Shown here: piece by piece, positions 1 through 5,695 of the stretch
How the letters are laid out: every line of letters begins with the position of its first letter
Numbering within the stretch: the stretch's first letter is position 1
Assembly: GCA_002469305.1 (NCBI GenBank)
Contig: DKEY01000051.1
Location: 1 to 8,984, forward strand
Source of the DNA: Sulfurospirillum sp. UBA6810
GTDB lineage: Bacteria; Campylobacterota; Campylobacteria; Campylobacterales; Sulfurospirillaceae
Direction: 5' to 3'
Length of the DNA: 8,984 nt
Notes under the pieces: generated by a model
Told to the model about the DNA's origin: nothing
What the model saw: only the letters and a program-made list of their open reading frames with translations
Database searches by the model: none
Program-made: the position numbers and the translations under genes

Positions 1-159
1 TTCAGGTCTTTCGTAAAAGACACTATCATCAGCAAATATCTCAAACTGTTTTTCAAAAAGTTCATAAGTTTTTAAAAAATACTCTCGTATCTGGGCTCTT
101 TTTTCTTCTATATCACCAGTGTTAAGTTCTATGTTTTTTGTTATCAAATTCTTTTGCAC
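1..159 (-). CDS. ovoA: 5-histidylcysteine sulfoxide synthase OvoA, N-terminal fragment (partial)
   Basis: This is the first 53 codons of a gene that continues off the left edge. The translation contains ELNTGDIEEKRAQIREYF, then TYELFEKQFE and a DSVFYERPE segment. From family knowledge this is the start of OvoA, just before the conserved RHPLIFYFGHT stretch that begins the DinB-like metal-binding domain, which lies outside the window. OvoA is a cytoplasmic Fe(II) enzyme that joins cysteine and histidine through a sulfoxide, the first step of ovothiol A biosynthesis; many versions also carry a C-terminal methyltransferase. The start is GTG at 159-157. It is preceded by a purine-rich AGGGGCAGGGAA stretch, and an in-frame TAA lies upstream with no ATG between, so GTG is the best choice. 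The gene diverges from the small-protein pair to its right and probably uses the -10 box at 222-227. The identification rests on N-terminal similarity recalled from the family; catalytic residues cannot be checked here. Confidence 0.78.
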   Translation of the reverse strand, partial: MQKNLITKNIELNTGDIEEKRAQIREYFLKTYELFEKQFEIFADDSVFYERPE

Positions 160-221
160 TTCCCTGCCCCTGTTGTTTTGAGTATTTTACTGTTTTATGG
201 TAAATATCTCCTTACGATACG

Positions 222-227
222 ATTATA
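222..227 (-). promoter_or_regulatory. Candidate -10 box for ovoA
   Basis: The minus strand reads TATAAT here, a perfect sigma70-type -10. A start of transcription near 215 would give a leader of about 55 bases before the GTG of ovoA. No good -35 is visible, which is usual for Campylobacterota. The box is back to back with the -10 of the opposite gene pair. Confidence 0.5.
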
Positions 228-236
228 AAATTTCTG

Positions 237-249
237 CCTCAAATTGAGG
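237..249. repeat. Perfect palindrome between divergent -10 boxes (candidate operator)
   Basis: CCTCAA-A-TTGAGG is a perfect 6-bp inverted repeat with a one-base centre. Its right end touches the + strand TATAAT box at 250. It also sits where the -35/spacer of the leftward ovoA promoter would be, so a bound protein could affect both directions. Its role as an operator is inferred from position and symmetry only. Confidence 0.4.
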
Positions 250-255
250 TATAAT
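250..255 (+). promoter_or_regulatory. Candidate -10 box for the winged-helix/DUF6172 pair
   Basis: A perfect TATAAT lies 25 bases before the ATG at 281, giving a predicted leader of about 19 bases. That leaves just room for the AAAGG Shine-Dalgarno at 270-274. The -35 region (about 227-232) is only A/T-rich. The candidate palindromic operator abuts this box. Confidence 0.55.
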
Positions 256-280
256 CGCTTTATAAAACAAAAGGCAGACC

Positions 281-538
281 ATGGAAAAAGAAAAGACAAC
301 AAGTCTTAAAAAACAAAAAGAAGCTTCAATGCTCACTACCTCAAAACTAGCACAAAAGTTAGAGATAAAGACAAATGAACTGAACAAAAAGTTTGTAGAG
401 ATGGGATACTTGGAGAAGAAAAACAAAGACTATCATCTAACCCCAAAAGGCAAAGAAGCAGGGGGAGTTACAAAGTCAAATGGCACTCGTGCTTATGTGC
501 TTTGGGATGAGAGTATAGAGACAAAGATAAAAGGATAA
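281..538 (+). CDS. Small winged-helix-like protein of unknown function
   Basis: This is an 85-residue basic, soluble protein with no signal peptide or membrane segment. A Lys/Glu-rich leader of about 16 residues is followed by LTTSKLAQKLEIKTNELNKK, which reads like a helix-turn-helix. Then come GYLEKKNKDYHLTPKGKEAGG, the typical recognition-helix/wing pattern of winged-helix domains, and a C-terminal RAYVLWDESI strand. I do not recognise a named family with confidence; it resembles small DNA-binding domains such as those found at the ends of phage antirepressors. The start at 281 has AAAGG six bases upstream. An alternative ATG at 329, just before the LTTSKLAQ segment, would remove the charged leader. 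The next gene begins two bases after this stop, so the two are probably co-translated. It may bind DNA or RNA; the target is unknown. Confidence 0.75.
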   Translation: MEKEKTTSLKKQKEASMLTTSKLAQKLEIKTNELNKKFVEMGYLEKKNKDYHLTPKGKEAGGVTKSNGTRAYVLWDESIETKIKG

Positions 539-540
539 GC

Positions 541-849
541 GTGAAAAAAAGATTTCAATTACAAGTAGAGAACAAAAATCCAGATAGACTTTTAGAAGCT
601 ATCAAACATGAGATAAGAAAGTATATCAAAAGAGAAAAGAGAAAGCCACTTTTAGAGGGAGTTGACTACTGGAGGATTGAGTGTAGATTTGCAAAAGAGG
701 GTGAAGAGTTGAAAGATATCAAGTTTGAAGAACTCATGCGCCACATAGACGAAGCAGCCGCAGAGGGTTGTGTGGGATTTGAGCTTGAGATTTACTCCAC
801 AAAAGGCTTAAAAATCAACAAAGACGAAAGCGCTTCAGAACTATACTAA
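541..849 (+). CDS. DUF6172 family protein
   Basis: This is a 102-residue soluble protein of unknown function. The N-terminal pattern MKKRFQL, then PDRLLEAIKHEIRKYIKRE, KRKPLLEGVDYWRIECRF and a following acidic helix matches what I recall of DUF6172, a family of about 100 residues found across Proteobacteria. It is strongly basic in the first half (KHEIRKYIKREKRKP) and acidic in the second (HIDEAAAEGCVGFELEIY), which suggests a small alpha/beta protein that may contact nucleic acid; that is inference. The start is GTG at 541, supported by AAGGAT inside the end of the upstream gene, about six bases away, and by matching the usual MKK family start. It is separated from the upstream winged-helix gene by only two bases, so translational coupling is likely. 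No catalytic motif is evident. Confidence 0.8.
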   Translation: MKKRFQLQVENKNPDRLLEAIKHEIRKYIKREKRKPLLEGVDYWRIECRFAKEGEELKDIKFEELMRHIDEAAAEGCVGFELEIYSTKGLKINKDESASELY

Positions 850-852
850 AAC

Positions 853-862
853 CTTACATGTA
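853..862 (+). repeat. CTTACATGTA motif, copy 1
   Basis: First of five identical 10-mers in the window, all reading CTTACATGTA on the + strand. The core TTACATGTA is nearly palindromic. This is the only intergenic copy, and its last four bases form part of the stem of the following hairpin. Confidence 0.6.
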
Positions 863-889
863 GAGTGGGTAAAATGAGAACACTCTACA
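859..889 (+). terminator. 9-bp hairpin after the DUF6172 gene (possible terminator, no U-tract)
   Basis: TGTAGAGTG (859-867) pairs perfectly with CACTCTACA (881-889) around a 13-base loop, ten bases after the DUF6172 stop. No T-run follows on the + strand; an A-run does. It may therefore be a non-canonical or Rho-assisted terminator, or an mRNA 3'-end stabiliser. Calling it a terminator is an inference from position. Confidence 0.4.
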
Positions 890-925
890 CTACTTCCTAA
901 AAAAAATTCACAAACGACAGATATT

Positions 926-931
926 TATCAT
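926..931 (+). promoter_or_regulatory. Weak candidate -10 box for malate synthase
   Basis: TATCAT lies about 45 bases before the malate synthase ATG and differs from TATAAT at one base. It would give a leader of about 39 bases. A later TATATA at 953-958 is too close to the Shine-Dalgarno to serve. No convincing -35 is present, so the call is weak. Confidence 0.25.
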
Positions 932-976
932 ACCTTTTTGCTAGCCTTATTTTATATAGAAAAAAGGAGTTGTGAT

Positions 977-3142
977 ATGAGAGAAGTTGTGAAACACAAA
1001 AGCTTAGAGATAGACAGCGAACTTTATGCGTTTATCAAAGACGAAGCCCTTGTGGATTCGGGGGTAGAACTACAAGATTTTTGGGATGGATTTGAAAAGT
1101 TACTTTTAAATCTTGGAGATAAAAATCTCTCTTTTTTAAAGCAAAGAGATGCGTTTCAAGCCAAACTTGACAGTTGGTATCTTGATAAAAAAGAGAAAGG
1201 ATTTAGCCAAGAAGAACACCAAGAGTTTTTAAAATCTATCAATTATCTCGTACCAAAGACACAAGAGTTCAAGATAGAAACTTTAGGTGTTGACCCAGAG
1301 ATAGCGACAACTCCAGGCGCACAGCTCGTCGTCCCAGCAGACAATGCCAGATATGTTCTCAACGCAGCCAATGCAAGATGGGGAAGTTTGTTTGATGCCT
1401 TGTATGGAACAGACATGATAACTGAGCGTATCCCCTATGAAAAAACAGACAAATACAATCCCATAAGAGGGGAAAAAGTTTTTGCTTTTGCTTTTGAGTT
1501 TTTAGATGAGATAGCACCTCTTTGCAAGGGGAGTTTTAGCTATGTAGTCAAAAGCGAGTTTACGCAAGGAAGACTCCTTTTTACTCTTGATAGCGGGGAG
1601 CAAGTAGGACTAAAAGATGAGAGTGCTTTTGTGGGTTATACAAAAGTAGAGGATACTTTAGCGAGTATCTTACTCAAACACAACGGCTTACATGTAGAGA
1701 TAAAACTCGATAGAGAGGACTTTATAGGCTCTAAAAACACTATGGGTGTAAAAGATGTTGTGATAGAAGCAGCCCTTAGTGCGATAGCTGATTGTGAAGA
1801 CTCCGTAGCTTGTGTGGACGCACAAGATAAAGTCAATATATACCGTAACTGGCTTGGCTTGATGCGAGGGGATTTGGAGAGCACCTTTGAGAGTAAAGGC
1901 AAAACTATCCACCGAAAGCTCAATAGTGACAGAGTGTTTTTAAGTCCAAGTGGTGATACAGTGAGCCTGAAGGGAAGAGTGCTGCTTCTTATAAGAAATG
2001 TCGGTATGCATATGTATAGTGATGCCATAAAACAAGATGGCAAAGAGATACCAGAGGGTTTTTTAGATGCGTATGTAACTACGCTTTGCGCAAGCCATGA
2101 TGTGAAAAAAACAAAAGGACTTAGAAACTCTACGCAAGGGAGTATCTATATAGTCAAGCCAAAGTGTCATGGGCGTGATGAGATAGCTTTGATGTGTGAA
2201 ATGTTTACGCATATAGAAGAGAGTCTAAATCTTCCTTTATATACTGTCAAGATGGGGATTATGGATGAGGAGAGAAGAACCACAGCAAATCTACAAGAGT
2301 GTATAAAAGTTGCTAAAAACAGAGTTTTCTTCATCAACACAGGCTTTTTAGATAGAACAGGCGATGAGATACACTCCCTCATGGAGTTAGGAGCCGTGCT
2401 TCCAAAAGAGGAGATAAAACAAGAGCCTTGGCTAAAAGGCTATGAAAATCAAAATGTAGATGTAGGCTTACATGTAGGATTTAGTGGAGTTGCACAAGTA
2501 GGCAAAGGGATGTGGACGATGCCTGATTTGATGGATGCGATGTATAAAACAAAACTCGCTCATCCACTCTCAGGAGCAAACACAGCTTGGGTACCTTCTC
2601 CAACAGCAGCGACTATACATGCACTGCATTATCACAAAGCAGATGTACTTGCTTTACAAAAAGAGATAGCACAAAGGCAGATGGCAAAGTTAGATGATAT
2701 CCTTACGCCACCACTTTTAAAAAGAGAACTCAGCCATGAAGAGATAACAAAAGAGATAGAAAACAACATCCAAAGTATCTTGGGCTATGTTGTTCGCTGG
2801 GTTGATCAGGGTATAGGGTGTTCAAAAGTACCTGATATCAATGATGTAGAACTCATGGAAGATAGGGCGACACTTCGTATCTCTTCACAACACTTGGCAA
2901 ACTGGTTGCATCATGGAGTTGTCAGTAAAGATGAGGTGATGGAAACTTTTAAAAAGATGGCAGTTGTGGTTGATAAGCAAAATGCAAGAGATATAAACTA
3001 TAAAAATATGGCACCTGATTTTGAAAAAAGTATCGCTTTTGCGGCTGCTTGTGATTTGGTTTTTGAGGGAAGAAATCAGCCAAATGGCTACACAGAGTTT
3101 ATCTTACATAAAAGAAGAAGAGAAGTAAAAGTACAACGCTAG
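977..3142 (+). CDS. glcB: Malate synthase G
   Basis: This is a cytoplasmic Mg2+-dependent enzyme that condenses glyoxylate with acetyl-CoA to give malate and CoA. The 721-residue product matches the length of the single-chain G isoform (about 720 residues). Family landmarks appear in order: NARYVLNAANARWGSLFDALYGTD near residues 120-145, LIRNVG with the catalytic Arg340, SIYIVKPKCHG, MDEERRT with metal ligand Glu431, NTGFLDRTGDE with metal ligand Asp459, ANTAWVPSPTAATIHALHYH, GCSKVPDI with Cys615, MEDRATLRISSQH with general base Asp629, and a C-terminal QPNGYTE. All catalytic residues are kept. The start at ATG 977 is chosen because AAGGAG at 964-969 sits seven bases before it and the N-terminus then matches the family; an upstream in-frame TTG at 938 has no such signal. 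It stands alone: no isocitrate lyase or glycolate oxidase gene is visible. It converges on the P-type ATPase gene, with only nine bases between the stops. Confidence 0.97.
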   Translation: MREVVKHKSLEIDSELYAFIKDEALVDSGVELQDFWDGFEKLLLNLGDKNLSFLKQRDAFQAKLDSWYLDKKEKGFSQEEHQEFLKSINYLVPKTQEFKIETLGVDPEIATTPGAQLVVPADNARYVLNAANARWGSLFDALYGTDMITERIPYEKTDKYNPIRGEKVFAFAFEFLDEIAPLCKGSFSYVVKSEFTQGRLLFTLDSGEQVGLKDESAFVGYTKVEDTLASILLKHNGLHVEIKLDREDFIGSKNTMGVKDVVIEAALSAIADCEDSVACVDAQDKVNIYRNWLGLMRGDLESTFESKGKTIHRKLNSDRVFLSPSGDTVSLKGRVLLLIRNVGMHMYSDAIKQDGKEIPEGFLDAYVTTLCASHDVKKTKGLRNSTQGSIYIVKPKCHGRDEIALMCEMFTHIEESLNLPLYTVKMGIMDEERRTTANLQECIKVAKNRVFFINTGFLDRTGDEIHSLMELGAVLPKEEIKQEPWLKGYENQNVDVGLHVGFSGVAQVGKGMWTMPDLMDAMYKTKLAHPLSGANTAWVPSPTAATIHALHYHKADVLALQKEIAQRQMAKLDDILTPPLLKRELSHEEITKEIENNIQSILGYVVRWVDQGIGCSKVPDINDVELMEDRATLRISSQHLANWLHHGVVSKDEVMETFKKMAVVVDKQNARDINYKNMAPDFEKSIAFAAACDLVFEGRNQPNGYTEFILHKRRREVKVQR
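1687..1696 (+). repeat. CTTACATGTA motif, copy 2
   Basis: Inside malate synthase, where it encodes part of Gly-Leu-His-Val-Glu. Same orientation as the other four copies. Confidence 0.6.
2467..2476 (+). repeat. CTTACATGTA motif, copy 3
   Basis: Inside malate synthase, encoding Gly-Leu-His-Val-Gly, in the same reading frame as copy 2 but in an unrelated part of the protein. Same orientation as the other copies. Confidence 0.6.
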
Positions 3143-3150
3143 TTTATAAA

Positions 3151-3198
3151 CTTAAGAAAAAGAGGGGATTTTTTCACCTTTTTTTCTTAAGTATTTTT
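3151..3198 (+). terminator. Intrinsic terminator of malate synthase, inside the end of the opposite gene
   Basis: CTTAAGAAAAA (3151-3161) pairs perfectly with TTTTTCTTAAG (3181-3191). The stem extends inward by a G-U pair and several more pairs around the GAGGGG/CACC segment. TATTTTT follows at 3192-3198, giving the U-tract for rightward transcription. The structure begins nine bases after the malate synthase stop. Almost all of it lies within the last codons of the leftward ATPase gene (Lys-Lys-Gly-Glu-Lys-Ile-Pro-Ser-Phe-Ser-stop). It may also serve the leftward transcript, though the leftward T-run is weak. Confidence 0.75.
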
Positions 3199-5686
3199 CA
3201 CCTTCCATCACTAAAACCAAACCAAGAGCAACAGTAGCAAGTGATAGCCACATAGAAAAACTTACAGGCTCCAAGGAAAGTAGATTTTGAGTAAAAGGTA
3301 TGTACATACACGCTATATGTAAAAGCTGGGTAAAGATAACCCAGAGGATAAGAAAATAGCTGTTTTTATACTCTATCTTATGAAGATAGTTTATCTCCGT
3401 CCTAGCGTTAAAGACATGGACATTTTCAAATAAAACCATAAGTAGCAGAGTGATGTTTCTCGCACTAAACTCACTATAACCACTCTGTAATAAAAGATAA
3501 AAGATAACAAAAGCACTCATAGCCATATAGAAACCACCAATCAAAACTCTTCTTATCATGATAGGGTTAAATATCCTCTCACTAGGGCTTCTAGGTTTGC
3601 GTTTGAGGATGTCTTTTTCACTCTCTTCCAAAGCCAATATAACATCTTGCAAGCCATTTGAGGCTAGGTTGAGCCATAAAAGCTGTACTGGAAGCAAAGG
3701 AAGAGGGAGATTTGTGAGAAAAACAAGCACGATGAGAACTATCTCTGCAAAACCAGTTGTGATGAGCAAAGAGATAACTTTTCGGATATTGTCATAGGCT
3801 CGTCTTCCTTCCTCGATACCATTGACTATGGAGTTGAAGTTGTCATCTGTAAGGATGATATCACCAGCAGATTTTGCTATATCAGTACCACCTTTACCCA
3901 TAGCGATACCTATGTTTGAGTGTTTCAGTGCTGGAGCATCATTGACTCCATCGCCTGTCACTGCCACAAAATGCCCCAACTCTTGTAAGGCACAAACGAT
4001 ATCTTTTTTTTGCTCAGGATTGACTCTGGCATATACTTTGATGTCTTTGAGAACTTGTGGATTGGAGCCATTTTCTTTCCATGAAGTGATAGCATCATAG
4101 TCCATCACCTCTTCAAGGCTTTGGCATATCCCCAAAAGTTTTGCGATGTAAAATGCGGTATTTGGATGGTCACCTGTTATCATCACGACTTCTATCCCAG
4201 CCTCTTGTGCTTTTTTGACAGCTTCATAAGACTCTTCTCTGATAGGGTCGATGATAGCCATAAAGCCAAGATACTCAAAATCACTAAGCGTGATAGTTTT
4301 GGAAGTGGCATCACTGATAAGCTCTTTTTTGTAAGCGATGGCGATGTTTCTAAATCCATCACTTGCAAAGTTGTAAACTTCTTGAAGAATTTCAACTTTC
4401 TCTTGGGCATTTACATTACAAAACTCCAAGATAGTCTCTGGTGAGCCTTTTATAAACTCGTATTGTTCATCATCTTTATGTACCATGACGGCTGAGTATC
4501 TGTTTATGGATTCATAGGGGATATCATCTACTTTTTTATACTCTTTTGTGGTGAGCAGATAAGTTTCATCAGGACTAAGAGCATGTTTTGCCAAAGCGAT
4601 ATCTACTTGGTCTCCGATAAATTTCAGTCCATTTTCACTCTTTTCATAAGACATTTCATTGCATAGTAAAGAGCCTATCTTTATGATGTGAGTTTTGTCA
4701 TCTAGGTTGTTTGTATTTTTTTTAAAAGGAACAAATCTATCAACACTCAGTTCATTTTTCGTGAGCGTTCCTGTCTTGTCGCTGGCTATAAGAGTACAAG
4801 AGCCAAGTGATTCTATCGCAGAGAGTTTTCGGACGATAACGCCACGTTTACTCATAGCAAAACTAGCGCTTGAGAGTGCTATGGTGATGGCCACTGGCAA
4901 ACCCTCTGGTATAGCTGCTACCATCAGTGCTATGGCAAAGAAGAGAAGTTCAAAAAACTCCAGATTTCTCAAGTAACCGATGATAAAGAGCAATCCTATC
5001 ACACTAAACATAGCATTTGCAATCATTGCTGAGAGCTTTTTTATCCTTATCTCAAGAGGGGCTTTCCCTTTTGAAGCTTCTGCCAAAAGCGTTGCGATTT
5101 TTCCTATCTGACTTTGAAGTCCTATCTCTTTGACTACACCACTTCCTCTTCCTTTGGTGACGATAGTACCTGCAAAAACTTCATTGTTATTTGTTGATTT
5201 TGCATCTTTTTTTACCTCTATGGACTCTCCTGTGAGTAAAGACTCATCGACTAAAAGCCCTTGGCTTGCATCTAAAACTATATCCGCTGGGATTTTAGTG
5301 CCACTTTCTAGCAAGACCAAATCCCCAACAGTTAACTCTTCACTAGAGATAAGGGTGGGTTTTGCATCTCTGATAACCGTGACAGTTGTTTTAAATGACT
5401 CTTCCAAGCTTTGAGCTTTTATCTCAGCTTTATACTCCTGAGTAGTTCCGATGATAGCATTTAAGATAAGTACAACAAGGATAAAAAGCCCATCGCTGTA
5501 CTCTTTGATAAAAAAGGAGAGAAGTGAAGCAAACAATAAGATATATATGACTGGATTTTTGTGTTGGTCTATATATATCTCAAAAAGTGTTTTTTTACTT
5601 TTTTTTGGGAGTGTATTGAGACCATACTTTTTTATGTTGGATTTTAACTGCTTTTGTGATAAACCACGCATTGTAAAATCTGACAT
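3152..5686 (-). CDS. P-type II cation-transporting ATPase (calcium-pump-like, ion uncertain)
   Basis: This 844-residue inner-membrane pump uses ATP to move a cation and has the usual length of bacterial P2-type ATPases. Landmarks in order: an N-terminal GLSQKQ...YGLN segment, membrane helices M1-M2 (about 46-82), actuator TGES (152-155), M3-M4 (about 225-275) with AAIPEGLP around Glu261, phosphorylation motif DKTGTLT with Asp303, nucleotide-binding KGSPE (413-417), TGD (504-506), hinge GDGVNDAP (578-585), then six helices M5-M10. The catalytic machinery is complete. Aligned by eye to SERCA, Glu261 (E309), Glu648 (E771), Asn673 (N796) and Glu754 (E908) are kept, but N768 becomes Gly645, T799 becomes Ser676 and D800 becomes Asn677. 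Calcium is therefore not assured; another divalent or monovalent cation is possible. The start at 5686 has AAAGGAT overlapping the stop of the upstream protease gene nine bases away, so the two are co-translated. It is the last gene of the three-gene operon. Confidence 0.93.
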   Translation of the reverse strand: MSDFTMRGLSQKQLKSNIKKYGLNTLPKKSKKTLFEIYIDQHKNPVIYILLFASLLSFFIKEYSDGLFILVVLILNAIIGTTQEYKAEIKAQSLEESFKTTVTVIRDAKPTLISSEELTVGDLVLLESGTKIPADIVLDASQGLLVDESLLTGESIEVKKDAKSTNNNEVFAGTIVTKGRGSGVVKEIGLQSQIGKIATLLAEASKGKAPLEIRIKKLSAMIANAMFSVIGLLFIIGYLRNLEFFELLFFAIALMVAAIPEGLPVAITIALSSASFAMSKRGVIVRKLSAIESLGSCTLIASDKTGTLTKNELSVDRFVPFKKNTNNLDDKTHIIKIGSLLCNEMSYEKSENGLKFIGDQVDIALAKHALSPDETYLLTTKEYKKVDDIPYESINRYSAVMVHKDDEQYEFIKGSPETILEFCNVNAQEKVEILQEVYNFASDGFRNIAIAYKKELISDATSKTITLSDFEYLGFMAIIDPIREESYEAVKKAQEAGIEVVMITGDHPNTAFYIAKLLGICQSLEEVMDYDAITSWKENGSNPQVLKDIKVYARVNPEQKKDIVCALQELGHFVAVTGDGVNDAPALKHSNIGIAMGKGGTDIAKSAGDIILTDDNFNSIVNGIEEGRRAYDNIRKVISLLITTGFAEIVLIVLVFLTNLPLPLLPVQLLWLNLASNGLQDVILALEESEKDILKRKPRSPSERIFNPIMIRRVLIGGFYMAMSAFVIFYLLLQSGYSEFSARNITLLLMVLFENVHVFNARTEINYLHKIEYKNSYFLILWVIFTQLLHIACMYIPFTQNLLSLEPVSFSMWLSLATVALGLVLVMEGEKYLRKKGEKIPSFS

Positions 5687-5695
5687 AAATATCCT

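Noticed and set aside
191..213. Leader peptide upstream of ovoA, suggested by an AAGGAG-like site on the minus strand
   Set aside because: No ATG, GTG or TTG codon follows at a useful distance before the TAA, so no leader peptide can be supported.
223..426. Hydrophobic small reading frame opposite the winged-helix gene
   Set aside because: It is an antisense shadow of a Lys-rich gene; the Phe/Ser-rich composition comes from A-rich codons read backwards.
938..976. In-frame upstream TTG start for malate synthase
   Set aside because: It has no Shine-Dalgarno and adds 13 residues that do not resemble the family. ATG 977 has a perfect AAGGAG at the right distance.
1636..2382. Several reading frames antisense to malate synthase
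   Set aside because: They overlap a fully conserved enzyme, lack ribosome sites and show no family similarity.
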